The notes under the pieces are model-generated. The model searched no databases, was not told the DNA's origin, and saw only the letters and a program-made list of their open reading frames with translations. The position numbers and the translations under genes were made by a program. A DNA stretch of 64,000 nt from UBA1562 sp041653955 (lineage in GTDB: Bacteria > Omnitrophota > Gorgyraeia > Gygaellales > Profunditerraquicolaceae), in assembly GCA_041653955.1 (NCBI GenBank), contig JBAZEH010000005.1, positions 3,508 through 67,507 on the forward strand, given 5' to 3'. Positions 26,263-35,983 of this stretch are shown here, in pieces (positions within the stretch are counted from its first letter, which is position 1; every line of letters starts with the position of its first letter).

Positions 26263-26747
26263 TTATCCTCCCTGGGTGTTATTGCGGCTATGGCGTAAAC
26301 CGATATAGCCTCTTTCCTGCCTATCTCCCCTAACCCCTCATTGGTCTTGGCTTTGATATTGACTTTATCTTCTCCGATCATCAGAATGCCCGCTATCTCC
26401 TGCCTCATCTTTCTCTTAAAAGGAGAAAGCACGGGCTCCTGCGCGATTACTACCGCGTCTACATTATTAATAATAAAACCTTTTTCAGCCAACAACGCGC
26501 GCACCTCCTTTAATAATTCTGAGCTTGAGACCCCCCGGTACCTGGGGTCAGTGTCAGGAAAATGTTCCCCTATGTCCCCTTCCCCCGCCGCGCCCAGGAG
26601 CGCGTCGCATATGGCGTGTAAGAGCACATCTCCGTCGGAGTGGCCAAGCAGGCCGTTGATATAGGGTATCTCTATGCCCCCGATGAATAACCTGCGCCCG
26701 GCTACCAGCCGGTGTATATCATAACCGATACCTATCTTTTGCGGCAT
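26259..26747 (-). CDS. ispF: 2-C-methyl-D-erythritol 2,4-cyclodiphosphate synthase
   Basis: 162 residues. GIGYDIHRLVAGRRLFIGGI carries the Asp/His zinc ligands, followed by GHSDGDVLLHAICDALLGAA, DIGEHFPDTDP and the C-terminal ATTxE-like KAKTNEGLGEIGR. It forms the cyclodiphosphate of the MEP isoprenoid pathway. It overlaps ispD by 16 bases, as often found for this pair. Confidence 0.96.
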   Translation of the reverse strand: MPQKIGIGYDIHRLVAGRRLFIGGIEIPYINGLLGHSDGDVLLHAICDALLGAAGEGDIGEHFPDTDPRYRGVSSSELLKEVRALLAEKGFIINNVDAVVIAQEPVLSPFKRKMRQEIAGILMIGEDKVNIKAKTNEGLGEIGRKEAISVYAIAAITPREDK

Positions 26748-27436
26748 AGTTCTTTAGAGATCGCCTTCGCCAATATCAAGTCTTCCGGAGTAGTTATCTT
26801 TATATTGTCATACCTGCCCATTACAACACTCACCCTTTTACCCAGCCTCTCCACCAGCATGGAATCATCAGTCGCCAGGCTGCGGCCGGGGCCTTTATGC
26901 GCCCTTAAGATCAATTCTTTCTTGAATACCTGCGGGGTTTGTATCTCCCACAATGAACCCCTGTCTATCGTCTCCTTAACCGTATTTACTTCGCAACTCC
27001 CCCTCGCGACTTTCTTTATCGTCGCTTTTACCGGGACCCCGGCTATGGCAGCCCCTGACTTCTCCGCCGCTTTTATTACCGAAGATAATGTTTTTCTATC
27101 AATAAAAGGCCTCGCGCCGTCATGGATAAGGACCATCTCCGTAGCGCTGCCAATCGCCTTAAGGCCATTGGCTACCGAGTCAGAACGCCTTTCTCCTCCC
27201 AGGACTATATCTTTGACCTTTTTTACGCCAAACCTTCTGACCTGCTTATATATCTGCCCCGAATTCCGCCGGTTTACTACTATTATTATCTCTTTAACCT
27301 CCGGGGCCTTCGCGAGGGCTTTAAGGCTGTAAATAATAATGGGCCTTTTGCCTATTCTGACAAGAGGTTTGGCTATCCTTGACCTTAATCTTAGGCCTTT
27401 GCCGGCGGCAAGGAGTATCGCCGTGACATATCTCAT
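26732..27436 (-). CDS. ispD: 2-C-methyl-D-erythritol 4-phosphate cytidylyltransferase
   Basis: 234 residues. AILLAAGKGLRLRSRIAKPL is the CTP-binding loop; VLIHDGARPFI, GGERRSDSVANGL, DRGSLWEIQTPQVFKKELI and TDDSMLVE follow the family order. It couples CTP to methylerythritol phosphate in the MEP pathway. The 3' end overlaps ispF and the 5' end overlaps the PIN/TRAM gene by four bases. Confidence 0.96.
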   Translation of the reverse strand: MRYVTAILLAAGKGLRLRSRIAKPLVRIGKRPIIIYSLKALAKAPEVKEIIIVVNRRNSGQIYKQVRRFGVKKVKDIVLGGERRSDSVANGLKAIGSATEMVLIHDGARPFIDRKTLSSVIKAAEKSGAAIAGVPVKATIKKVARGSCEVNTVKETIDRGSLWEIQTPQVFKKELILRAHKGPGRSLATDDSMLVERLGKRVSVVMGRYDNIKITTPEDLILAKAISKELCRKR

Positions 27437-28413
27437 TTGTTCAGCTTGGTGAATATCATCCTGCCGGCCTGGGTCTGGAGAACAGAGGTGACCGCGACCT
27501 TTACCTCCTGCCCGAGCATCCTGCGCGCGTCTTCCACCACGACCATGGTGCCGTCTTCCAGATACCCTATTGCCTGGTTATGCTCCTTGCCTTCTTTCAA
27601 AAGCTTGATGCGCATCTCTTCCCCGGGAAATACCATAGGTTTTAAGGCATTCGCCAACTCGTTTATATTAAGCACTTTTATACCCTGAAGGCTGGCTACG
27701 CGGTTCAGATTGAAGTCTACGGTCAATATCTTCGCCTCTAATATCTTTGCCAGCTTCACGAGTTTAGCGTCTACTTCCGGTATATCGGGAAGCTCCTCTT
27801 CATGCAGGGTTATATCCTGCCCCATCTCCTTTTGAAGCGTATGCAATATCTCAAGGCCGCGCCTGCCTCTCTGGCGCTTGATGGAATCGGTAGAATCAGC
27901 TATATGCTGCAATTCCCTTAAGATGAATTTGGGAAGGACCAGCTTATTCTCAAGGAACTTCGTTTTGCATATATCCAGTATGCGGCCGTCGATGATAACG
28001 CTGGTATCAAGAAGGGTCAAATCCTCCGACTGGTTCTGCCTGCGCAGGCGCACGTAAGGTATGATTATATTAAACTCATCCTTCCCGCGTAAACCTATGA
28101 CCATACCCAGATAACAGAATACCAGCGTAAGCGTGACCCTTATTACCGATAAACTGGAACTGGATATGGGGGCGAGCGTGAACGCGTCGGTAACGAGCTT
28201 GGCCATGATCAAACCGAGTATAAGCCCGAACACAGTGCTGGAGAGCCCCCTCATAGATACGCGGCGCATCCCCATCTCAACGATTATGATGATACCGCTT
28301 AATGCTACTCCTATCATGGCTCCCAATATCCCCATGTCATTGGGTTCAAAGATCTGAAAACCGATGAGCGCGCTCGCAAGTAAAAAAAGAATACGAACAG
28401 CTAATAAATTCAT
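27433..28413 (-). CDS. PIN/TRAM-domain membrane protein (YacL-like)
   Basis: 326 residues. Four N-terminal membrane helices (residues 1-115) precede a PIN domain with acidic sites (LLDTSVIIDGRI, LPKFILRELQHIADS, KLAKILEAKILTVDFNLNRVA) and a C-terminal TRAM domain (IKLLKEGKEHNQAIGYLEDG). PIN folds are usually RNases; YacL-type proteins are membrane-tethered and of uncertain substrate. The position between radA and ispD is the same as yacL in Bacillus, although disA, which lies there in Bacillus, is absent. Confidence 0.92.
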   Translation of the reverse strand: MNLLAVRILFLLASALIGFQIFEPNDMGILGAMIGVALSGIIIIVEMGMRRVSMRGLSSTVFGLILGLIMAKLVTDAFTLAPISSSSLSVIRVTLTLVFCYLGMVIGLRGKDEFNIIIPYVRLRRQNQSEDLTLLDTSVIIDGRILDICKTKFLENKLVLPKFILRELQHIADSTDSIKRQRGRRGLEILHTLQKEMGQDITLHEEELPDIPEVDAKLVKLAKILEAKILTVDFNLNRVASLQGIKVLNINELANALKPMVFPGEEMRIKLLKEGKEHNQAIGYLEDGTMVVVEDARRMLGQEVKVAVTSVLQTQAGRMIFTKLNK

Positions 28414-28425
28414 ATAATTACCTCC

Positions 28426-29799
28426 TTATAATTTCCCTATGGCGATATCTAATGCTTCTTTAAGCGTGGAAACAGGTATCAGTTCTATATCATCTTTCCT
28501 GTAATCCAGCCCCTTATGATTATTTTTCGGTAATACGCAGTGCTTAAAACCCAGTTTTGCCGCTTCATTTATGCGCAGTGTCGCCTGCGATATGCTCCTG
28601 ATCTCTCCGGATAAACCTACTTCTCCCAGGAATACCGCGTCTGAAATGGCGACCCGCTCGCGGAAAGCGGAACTTATCGCTATGGCAACGCCCAGGTCTG
28701 CCGCGGGGTCCTCTATCTTTATCCCTCCGGCGACATTCACGAATACGTCTTCAGAACCAAGATGCAAACCTATGCGCTTCTCCAATACCGCCACCAAAAG
28801 GCTCAAGCGGTTAAAATCAAACCCTTGCGTCCTGCGGCGCGCGTAACCAAAGGTTGACCTGCTTACCAACGACTGTATCTCAACCAGCAGCGGACGGCTC
28901 CCTTCCAGCACCGACACTACTACGGAGCCTGAGACATCGCGCGGTTTCTCCGAAAGGAATATCTCAGAGGGGTTCTTTACCTCTTTTAACCCCTCGGAGG
29001 CCATTTCAAATACGCCGATCTCATTTGTCGAACCGAACCTGTTCTTTACCGCGCGCAATATCCTATAGGTAGAGAACCTGTCCCCTTCAAAATAAAGCAC
29101 GGTATCAACTATATGCTCAAGGACCCTCGGCCCAGCTATGGCCCCTTCTTTGGTGACATGGCCGATGATAAAAATTGATGTGCCTGTAGTCTTGGCCAAT
29201 TGCGTGAGTATGCCCGCGCACTCCCTCACCTGGCTTACGCTCCCGGGAGAAGAGCTTATCGTCGGCTCAAAGATGACCTGTATAGAATCAATGATCACCA
29301 CTTCAGGGTTGATCTTTTTTATATACTCAATTATCAAAGAAAGGTCCGTCTGGTTGACTATATAAAGGTCACCGTCTTTACCCGCCCCTAATCTCTTGGC
29401 CCTTAATTTTGTCTGGCTGACAGATTCTTCTCCGCTTACATAAAGGACCGTGTGGCCGTGCCCTGTAAGCTGGTTTGATACCTGAAGGGAGACTGTGGAT
29501 TTTCCTACTCCGGGGTCACCGCCGATCAATACCACGCAGCCATGGACTATCCCGCCCCCCAACACCCTGTCTAACTCCGATATGCGGGTTTTAAGCCTGG
29601 ACTCCTCCCTGATCTCTACATCCTTCAGCAGGACCGGTTCATCTTTATATAATGCCTTCCTTTCCTTTCCCTTGACCGAAGGCGCGGCGTAATCCTCTTC
29701 AACAAAGGAGTTCCAGCTGTTGCAATCAGGGCACCTGCCGAGCCATTTCGGGGATTGATACCCGCAATTCTGACAGGCGAATACCGTCTTAGTCTTCAT
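28426..29799 (-). CDS. radA: DNA repair protein RadA
   Basis: 457 residues (E. coli 460). N-terminal zinc finger CQNCGYQSPKWLGRCPDC, RecA-like core with P-loop IGGDPGVGKSTVSL, the RadA signature KNRFGSTNEIGVFEM, and a Lon-like C-terminal domain (DLGVAIAISSAFRE, FLGEVGLSGEIRS). It promotes branch migration in recombination. It follows mlaD by three bases. Confidence 0.97.
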   Translation of the reverse strand: MKTKTVFACQNCGYQSPKWLGRCPDCNSWNSFVEEDYAAPSVKGKERKALYKDEPVLLKDVEIREESRLKTRISELDRVLGGGIVHGCVVLIGGDPGVGKSTVSLQVSNQLTGHGHTVLYVSGEESVSQTKLRAKRLGAGKDGDLYIVNQTDLSLIIEYIKKINPEVVIIDSIQVIFEPTISSSPGSVSQVRECAGILTQLAKTTGTSIFIIGHVTKEGAIAGPRVLEHIVDTVLYFEGDRFSTYRILRAVKNRFGSTNEIGVFEMASEGLKEVKNPSEIFLSEKPRDVSGSVVVSVLEGSRPLLVEIQSLVSRSTFGYARRRTQGFDFNRLSLLVAVLEKRIGLHLGSEDVFVNVAGGIKIEDPAADLGVAIAISSAFRERVAISDAVFLGEVGLSGEIRSISQATLRINEAAKLGFKHCVLPKNNHKGLDYRKDDIELIPVSTLKEALDIAIGKL

Positions 29800-29802
29800 C
29801 TG

Positions 29803-30417
29803 CTATTTCTTTTCTTTTGTTTTACGGAAAAGCTTCCAGGGGTTCTTCCGTATATCCGTGATCAAAGCATCCAGCTCTTTATATACCTCGTCATCATATA
29901 GCAGCTTGCCTATCGTGCCTTCCTTATTTATCAGCTTCTTGATACTCTCATCCAAGTTCTTGGCTATATCCCTGGCTAATACCGAGATCTCCTGCATCGG
30001 TATAGGGTCAACCCCTACCATACTTCCTTTCGGGGGCAGGGCATTTTCATTATCCTCTCCAGGCATTATCTCTATATACTTCTCGCCCAGCAACCCCAGG
30101 GTATTCACCCATACCTGCGAATCAATGGGGACCTTTATATTATTTTTTATATAACCTGTTATCCGCACTTTAGGGGCGGGATCTCCTCCCGGAGTATAAA
30201 AGCTTATATTTTTAACTTCCCCCACATCCACTCCGGCAAACCTTACCGGAGCTCCCACCTTGACGCCGTTGGCGAAATTGAAAATGAAATTCAGCTCATA
30301 TCCCGTAGCTATGCTCCTGAATTCCTTCATAGATAATACAAAGAAACTCAATATGATAATGCCGACAAAAACAAATATACCTACCTTTAATTCTAATTTT
30401 GACTGACCGAATATCAT
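29803..30417 (-). CDS. mlaD: MlaD-like MCE-domain lipid-binding protein
   Basis: 204 residues. One N-terminal membrane helix (KVGIFVFVGIIILSFFVLS) precedes a single MCE domain (FNFANGVKVGAPVRFAGVDV, LGEKYIEIMPG) and a C-terminal helical tail of about 60 residues. MlaD hexamers bind phospholipid at the periplasmic face of the MlaFE transporter. It is the third gene of mlaE-mlaF-mlaD and is followed three bases later by radA. MlaB and MlaC equivalents are not seen. Confidence 0.92.
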   Translation of the reverse strand: MIFGQSKLELKVGIFVFVGIIILSFFVLSMKEFRSIATGYELNFIFNFANGVKVGAPVRFAGVDVGEVKNISFYTPGGDPAPKVRITGYIKNNIKVPIDSQVWVNTLGLLGEKYIEIMPGEDNENALPPKGSMVGVDPIPMQEISVLARDIAKNLDESIKKLINKEGTIGKLLYDDEVYKELDALITDIRKNPWKLFRKTKEKK

Positions 30418-30432
30418 CGGTTACCTCCGGTT

Positions 30433-31194
30433 TTATTTAAAACTTTCTAAAGTTTCCGTTATCGGCCCTTGAGCCAGGCCGTTTATAAACTGATGCACTA
30501 CCGCGTGGTCCGTGTTCTGTATCTCTTCGGGCGTGCCTTCGGCGATGATCCTGCCCTGGTACATCATGGCGATCCTGTCGGCCACTTTATAGGCGCTCTT
30601 CATATCGTGAGTGACCACGATAGAAGTAATATTCAGTTTATCGTGCATACTCCTGATAAGTTCATTGATACTATCCGCCGTTATGGGGTCAACTCCGGTA
30701 GTGGGCTCATCATATAATATGATATCTGGCTTGATGCAGATGGCGCGGGCAAGCGCCACGCGCTTTTTCATCCCGCCGCTTAATTCGGAGGGCATCAAAT
30801 TCCCTATACCGCACAGGTTGACCATGCATAATGATTCTTCTATCCTCTCCAGCAGGCCCTGCTTGCTGATCTTGGTATGCTCTATAAGCCCGAAGCCTAC
30901 GTTTTCTCCCACAGTCAGCGAATCAAATAACGCCCCGCCCTGGAAGACCAGCCCGATACGGAGCCTCAAGGCATCAAGTTCTTTTTCATTCAATGTATCA
31001 AGGTCCTTCCCTTCTATATATATCTTCCCCTTATCAGGCCTTAATACCCGCACTATATGCTTAAGGAGCACGGACTTGCCGCAGCCGGAGCGCCCGATGA
31101 TCACATAGGTTTTTCCCTTTTCGATCTTCAGGTTCAGGTTATCGATAACCTTATGCTCCCCGAACGATTTGTATAATCCTTCTATATTTATCAT
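30433..31194 (-). CDS. mlaF: MlaF-like ABC transporter ATPase
   Basis: 253 residues. Walker A VIIGRSGCGKSVLLKHIV, Q-loop GLVFQGGALFDSLTV, signature ELSGGMKKRVALARAI, Walker B DIILYDEPTTGVDP and the switch His in VVTHDM. The sequence FDSLTVGENVGF is typical of the Mkl/MlaF subgroup. It powers lipid movement between inner and outer membranes with MlaE and MlaD, its immediate neighbours. Confidence 0.94.
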   Translation of the reverse strand: MINIEGLYKSFGEHKVIDNLNLKIEKGKTYVIIGRSGCGKSVLLKHIVRVLRPDKGKIYIEGKDLDTLNEKELDALRLRIGLVFQGGALFDSLTVGENVGFGLIEHTKISKQGLLERIEESLCMVNLCGIGNLMPSELSGGMKKRVALARAICIKPDIILYDEPTTGVDPITADSINELIRSMHDKLNITSIVVTHDMKSAYKVADRIAMMYQGRIIAEGTPEEIQNTDHAVVHQFINGLAQGPITETLESFK

Positions 31195-31233
31195 AAATGA
31201 GCCCGCATTAATCGCTATAAAAGGGCGCTATGT

Positions 31234-32016
31234 TCATGGAAATATGAAATAGAACAGCGCCGTGAAGAAGCAATCACAGGCGATGATCATGATGAACATC
31301 GTCACAACTGCGCGCGCCGTAGCCTTGCCAACACCCTCTGCCCCGCCTTCTACGTTAAAGCCCTCATAGCAGCTCACGAAGGCGATTATCATCCCGAAAA
31401 CCAGCGCCTTGGCTAACCCCGTAAATAAGTCTTTATAGAGCAGCGCGCTAAAAGTAACATAACGGTACATACCCCCTGAAACACCCAGCTTATAAACGCA
31501 AATAAGGTAACCCCCGAATATGCCTACTAAATTGGCATATAACGTCAGTAGCGGTTCCATTATGCTCAAGGCTACCAGGCGCGGGACTACCAGGTATTTT
31601 ATCGGGCTGGTGGCAAATGCCTCAAGGGCGTCTACCTGCTCGGTCACCTGCATGGAGCCGATCTCGGCGGTAATTGACGCCCCTACCCTTCCGGCAACTA
31701 TCAAAGCTGTGATAACAGGCCCCATCTCCCTTACCATGGAGAGCGCGACGATACTGGCGATATACATCTCGGCTCCCATGCGCTGCATCTGATAGGCTGT
31801 CTGAAGAGCCAGGATCACCCCGATAAAAAAAGCTATCAGTGAAATTATAGGCAGGCTGTCTACGCCGGCCTTTTTACACTGTTCAAAGATACGCTCTCTT
31901 TTTAACGGGGTAACGAAAAGCCAGTAAAAGGTCTGGCCTGACAGATATGCCAGCCCGCCAAAAAGGCGCATAAACGACATTACCCTGCCGCCTAAGATGA
32001 TGAGGAATTTTTTCAT
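31234..32016 (-). CDS. mlaE: MlaE-like ABC transporter permease
   Basis: 260 residues with five or six membrane segments and the MlaE/YrbE motifs LIAFFIGVILALQTAYQM, VREMGPVITALIVAGRVGAS and GSMQVTEQVDALEAFATSPI. It forms the membrane channel of the Mla lipid transporter. Its ATG overlaps the clpC stop (ATGA), and a 39-base gap precedes mlaF. Insertion of mlaEFD between clpC and radA departs from the Firmicutes order. Confidence 0.94.
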   Translation of the reverse strand: MKKFLIILGGRVMSFMRLFGGLAYLSGQTFYWLFVTPLKRERIFEQCKKAGVDSLPIISLIAFFIGVILALQTAYQMQRMGAEMYIASIVALSMVREMGPVITALIVAGRVGASITAEIGSMQVTEQVDALEAFATSPIKYLVVPRLVALSIMEPLLTLYANLVGIFGGYLICVYKLGVSGGMYRYVTFSALLYKDLFTGLAKALVFGMIIAFVSCYEGFNVEGGAEGVGKATARAVVTMFIMIIACDCFFTALFYFIFP

Positions 32017-34427
32017 GCCTCGAAAAGCAGCTCCTGGTTCTTGCGGGACACTTTTATCTTAGAGCCATCCTTGAACTTCTTGGATATTATTTCGGATGCC
32101 AGAGGATCTTCAAGAAACCTTTGTATCGTCCTCTTTAAAGGCCGCGCCCCGAATACGGGGTCAAAGCCTTTTTCAATCAGGAACTCCTTTGCATCCTGGC
32201 TTACCTCCATAATGATATTATGCTCTTTAAGCCTCTCGGAAACAAACCCGATCTCAATATCAATAATATGAAAAAGGTCCTCCTTGACCAGCGGACGGAA
32301 GACTATGGTATCGTCAATACGGTTCAGGAACTCGGGCTTAAATGTGCGCTTTACTTCTTCAAGCAGCTTATCCCTCATCTCCTGATAGGTCACGTCCTCC
32401 TTTTGGGCCTTAAAGCCCATCGAACCGCTCTTGCGGATAAGTTCGGCCCCCACGTTAGAGGTCATGATCACGACGGTATTGCGAAAATCCACCTTCCTGC
32501 CGAAACTATCGGTAAGGCGACCCTCTTCAAAAACCTGAAGGAGAAGATTAAACACGTCGGGATGGGCCTTTTCAATCTCATCCAGCAGTATAACGGAATA
32601 AGGCCTGCGCCTCACCCTCTCGGTAAGCTGGCCGCCCTCCTCATAACCCACGTATCCGGGAGGCGCCCCTATTAAACGCGAGACATTGAATTTCTCCATA
32701 TATTCGGACATATCCAGCTGTAATAACGCGTCTTCATCTCCGAACATATATTCGGCGAGCGCCCGCGCCAAAAGGGTCTTGCCTACGCCTGTGGGCCCCA
32801 GGAATATAAATGAACCGATAGGCCGCTTGGGGTCTTTTATGCCCGCGCGCGAACGCCTAACAGCGTGCGCGATAGCGGAGATCGCCTCCTCCTGCCCTAT
32901 AACGCGCTTATGCAGCTCCTCTTCTATCTTTAACAACTTCTCGCTCTCTTTTTCCTCCAGGCGGAATATCGGTATCCCTGTCCACTGGGACACTATCTTG
33001 GCGATCTCTTCTTCGCCGACTTCAGGCCTCATCTTGTCTTTTGCCTGCGACCATTCACCGTTCAATTTCTCAAGGTCCTGGCGCGCCTGCCTCTCCTGGT
33101 CCCTTAATGCCGCTGCCTTCTCAAACAGCTGGCTTTTGATGTAAGATTCTTTTTCTTTTCTTATGGATTCTACTTTTTGTTCCAGCTCCTTGATCTCCGG
33201 GGGCACAACCAATACATTCAATCTCGCGCGCGAACCCGCTTCATCTATAAGGTCCACGGCCTTATCGGGAAGGAAGCGCCCTGAAATATAACGGTCTGAC
33301 ATCTTTGACGCTGCCTCAAGGGCCTCATCCTTAAAGGTCACGCGGTGGTGCGCTTCATATTTATCGCGCAAACCCTTTAATATTTCTACCGTCTGCTCAA
33401 CCGAAGGAGGCTCGACCATTATGGTCTGGAACCTGCGCTCAAGGGCCGCGTCCTTCTCTATATATTTCCTGTATTCATCCATCGTGGTCGCGCCGATACA
33501 CTGCATCTCGCCGCGCGATAATGACGGCTTCAGGATATTTGACGCGTCTATCGCCCCTTCGGCCGCTCCCGCGCCTACGAGGGTATGCAATTCATCGATG
33601 AATATAATAACATCCTGGGAGCGTTTTATCTCCTCCATTATTGCCTTTATGCGTTCTTCAAACTGCCCGCGGTATTTTGTGCCGGCGACCATTAATGCCA
33701 GGTCCAGGACGATGATCCGTTTATTGCGCAATACCTCCGGCACATTGCCGGATATGATCGACTGGGCAAGCCCTTCCACTATCGCGGTCTTACCCACACC
33801 CGCCTCCCCTAACAAAACAGGATTATTCTTCGTGCGCCTGCTTAATACCTGTATGACCCGTTCGATCTCATTTTGCCTGCCTATCACAGGATCAAGTTTA
33901 TTCTCTTTTGCCAGCTCGGTCAGATTCCTGCCGAAGGCATCCAGCGCCGGCGTCTTTGTCTTGGCAGCGGGAGAACCCGCATTGGGCAGCGCCGAGCCAA
34001 GAAGCTCCATAACTTCAGACCTCACTGTATTAAGGTCCAACCCAAGGTTCAATAATACCTGCGAGGCTATCCCCTCTCCTTCGCGAATCAAGCCAAGCAA
34101 TATATGCTCTGTGCCGATATAATTATGCCCGAGAGAACGCGCCTCTTCGGCAGCCAGCTCCAATGCCTTCTTGGCGCGGGGGGTAAAAGGTATATCCCCG
34201 ATGATCTGCGTAGTGGGGCCCGGCTGGACTAACTTTTCTATCTCAAGGCGGATCTTCTCTAAAGAGACACCTACCTTCTGCAATACATTCGCGGCTACGC
34301 CCTCTCCTTCGCGGACAAGGCCCAGCAATATATGCTCTGTGCCGATATAATCGTGATTAAAACGCCTCGCTTCCTCCTTGGCTAAGATGATGACTTTTCT
34401 GGCCCTCTCGGTGAATCTGTTGAACAT
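32013..34427 (-). CDS. clpC: ATP-dependent Clp protease ATPase subunit ClpC
   Basis: 804 residues. A double N-domain (HDYIGTEHILLGLVREGEG and HNYIGTEHILLGLIREGEG) is followed by AAA1 with Walker A GEAGVGKTAIVEGLAQ, an M-domain coiled coil with a UVR-like stretch, AAA2 with Walker A GPTGVGKTLLARALAE, and an MGF tripeptide (SGSMGFKAQ) where ClpP-docking loops sit. It unfolds substrates for ClpP. The N-domain of Bacillus ClpC recognises phosphoarginine made by McsB, encoded ten bases upstream. clpP and the repressor gene ctsR are not in the window. Confidence 0.96.
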   Translation of the reverse strand: MFNRFTERARKVIILAKEEARRFNHDYIGTEHILLGLVREGEGVAANVLQKVGVSLEKIRLEIEKLVQPGPTTQIIGDIPFTPRAKKALELAAEEARSLGHNYIGTEHILLGLIREGEGIASQVLLNLGLDLNTVRSEVMELLGSALPNAGSPAAKTKTPALDAFGRNLTELAKENKLDPVIGRQNEIERVIQVLSRRTKNNPVLLGEAGVGKTAIVEGLAQSIISGNVPEVLRNKRIIVLDLALMVAGTKYRGQFEERIKAIMEEIKRSQDVIIFIDELHTLVGAGAAEGAIDASNILKPSLSRGEMQCIGATTMDEYRKYIEKDAALERRFQTIMVEPPSVEQTVEILKGLRDKYEAHHRVTFKDEALEAASKMSDRYISGRFLPDKAVDLIDEAGSRARLNVLVVPPEIKELEQKVESIRKEKESYIKSQLFEKAAALRDQERQARQDLEKLNGEWSQAKDKMRPEVGEEEIAKIVSQWTGIPIFRLEEKESEKLLKIEEELHKRVIGQEEAISAIAHAVRRSRAGIKDPKRPIGSFIFLGPTGVGKTLLARALAEYMFGDEDALLQLDMSEYMEKFNVSRLIGAPPGYVGYEEGGQLTERVRRRPYSVILLDEIEKAHPDVFNLLLQVFEEGRLTDSFGRKVDFRNTVVIMTSNVGAELIRKSGSMGFKAQKEDVTYQEMRDKLLEEVKRTFKPEFLNRIDDTIVFRPLVKEDLFHIIDIEIGFVSERLKEHNIIMEVSQDAKEFLIEKGFDPVFGARPLKRTIQRFLEDPLASEIISKKFKDGSKIKVSRKNQELLFEA

Positions 34428-34436
34428 CCTTCCTCC

Positions 34437-35486
34437 TTATTTCATTAGTTTATTCCTGATTAATTCAGCCCTTTTCACATCCCTCTCCTGGCTTGATAGT
34501 TTCTTATTCTCCAGCTTCTGCAGATGCGACGGCTGAGTGGTGATAAACAGTTCATTTATGGCGCTGCGATCAATATCCTTTACGATCCCCAGGTCACACC
34601 CGAGCCTCACCATAGACAACAGCTCGGTAGTCTCCTGGCTGGTAATGATATGGGCGCTCTTTAATATGCCGAAACTGCGGCTTACCCTGTCTTCCAATAA
34701 TGCCCTGTTACGGGACAACAGCATCTCTCTTGCCTGGCCCTCCTGTTCAATGACCTGCCGGATCAGGCCGCTTAAGTTTTCTATTATATCGTCTTCGCTG
34801 TGGCCTAAAGCGACCTGGTTGGATACCTGAAAAAAATTGCCGGTAGCCTTCGTCCCTTCTCCGTAAAGCCCGCGCGTGGTAAAGCTCAACTTGGCTATTG
34901 CCGCGAGCACCCGGTTTATCTGCGCCGACATCACCAGCGCCGGAAGATGCAGCATAACAGAGGCGCGCATACCTGTGCCGGTATTAGTCGGGCAGGCAGT
35001 CAAATATCCCCAGTCCGCGAAGAACGCGAAATGCAGTTCTTTAGCGAACGAATCATCTATCTTATTTACGATATTCCACGCCTCAAAGAGGTTGAACCCC
35101 GACTGCATCACCTGCATCCTTATATGGTCCTCCTCATTGATCATTATGGACAATATCTCCCCGTCGTCTATCATGACCGCTTTATTATCGGCTTTCTGGG
35201 CATGCTCATAAGACATCAGGTGCCTCTCGACCAGGAATTGTTTATCTATGCTATCCAGTTCCCCTAACTTAAAAAGGGTGGTCCCTTTCAGGTAATCCGT
35301 CTTATCCGCCGCCTGCGCGATCATCCCAAGCACGCTTTCGCCCTGCTTCTTATCTGCCCAGTGCGGAAAAGGTATCTTATCCAGGTTCCTGGCTAAGCGT
35401 ACGCGGCTTGATATAACGATATCGGAGTTCGGGCCTGTCCCTTTGAGCCACTCGCTGCTATGATCCATAAGGTCGTTCAATTTCAT
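34437..35486 (-). CDS. mcsB: Protein-arginine kinase McsB
   Basis: 349 residues (Bacillus 363). ATP:guanido phosphotransferase features are SSRVRLARNLDKIPFP, CPTNTGTGMRASVMLHLPAL and the nucleotide-binding arginines. Near the C-terminus RDVKRA matches the RDxxRA phosphoarginine-binding allosteric motif known for McsB. It marks proteins with phosphoarginine for ClpCP. It overlaps mcsA by four bases and precedes clpC, so the whole tagging-degradation module is one unit here. Confidence 0.95.
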   Translation of the reverse strand: MKLNDLMDHSSEWLKGTGPNSDIVISSRVRLARNLDKIPFPHWADKKQGESVLGMIAQAADKTDYLKGTTLFKLGELDSIDKQFLVERHLMSYEHAQKADNKAVMIDDGEILSIMINEEDHIRMQVMQSGFNLFEAWNIVNKIDDSFAKELHFAFFADWGYLTACPTNTGTGMRASVMLHLPALVMSAQINRVLAAIAKLSFTTRGLYGEGTKATGNFFQVSNQVALGHSEDDIIENLSGLIRQVIEQEGQAREMLLSRNRALLEDRVSRSFGILKSAHIITSQETTELLSMVRLGCDLGIVKDIDRSAINELFITTQPSHLQKLENKKLSSQERDVKRAELIRNKLMK

Positions 35487-35983
35487 TTATTCTCCAGCTC
35501 CTTTATCTGATCGCGTATCTTCGCGGCTTCCTCAAATGCTTCGCTCTCTATCGCTTTCTGGAGGCGGTTACGCAACTCCTGCAGGCCCGTATCAGCGCTT
35601 TCGTCAACAGTCTTGGCAGTCTTAAAGGGGGATTTCCCAAAATGTATGTTAGAACCGTGTATCTTTTTAAGCAGGGGCCCGAGGTACTTCCTGAAAGCGA
35701 CATAACACTCGCTGCATCCGAGCCGTCCCAGCTTCTTGAAATCAGAGTAAGCGAGCCCGCAGTTGGGGCATTTAACGGCCGCGATGGAATCCTTTTCTTT
35801 GTTCGCGGGTTTTTCGAAATCAGCCATCCCCCCAAGCAGGTCGCTCAATCCGAACTGCTGTTCCATCTGCATGCTCTTCTGATTCGCGCACTGCTCGCAA
35901 AGATGCAGTTCATTCATCTGATCGTCTACTATCTCAGTAAGATGCACTGTCGCGGGGTTCTTCCCGCAGATATCGCACAACAT
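35483..35983 (-). CDS. mcsA: McsA, activator of protein-arginine kinase
   Basis: 166 residues from ATG 35983, overlapping the ilvE stop (TGATG). Zinc-binding pairs CDICGKNPA, CEQCANQ, CPNCGLAY and CSECYVAF alternate as in Bacillus McsA, and a C-terminal UVR motif (LQKAIESEAFEEAAKIRDQI) ends the chain. McsA binds and activates McsB. ctsR, which precedes mcsA in Firmicutes, is replaced by an aminotransferase gene. Confidence 0.93.
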   Translation of the reverse strand: MLCDICGKNPATVHLTEIVDDQMNELHLCEQCANQKSMQMEQQFGLSDLLGGMADFEKPANKEKDSIAAVKCPNCGLAYSDFKKLGRLGCSECYVAFRKYLGPLLKKIHGSNIHFGKSPFKTAKTVDESADTGLQELRNRLQKAIESEAFEEAAKIRDQIKELENK

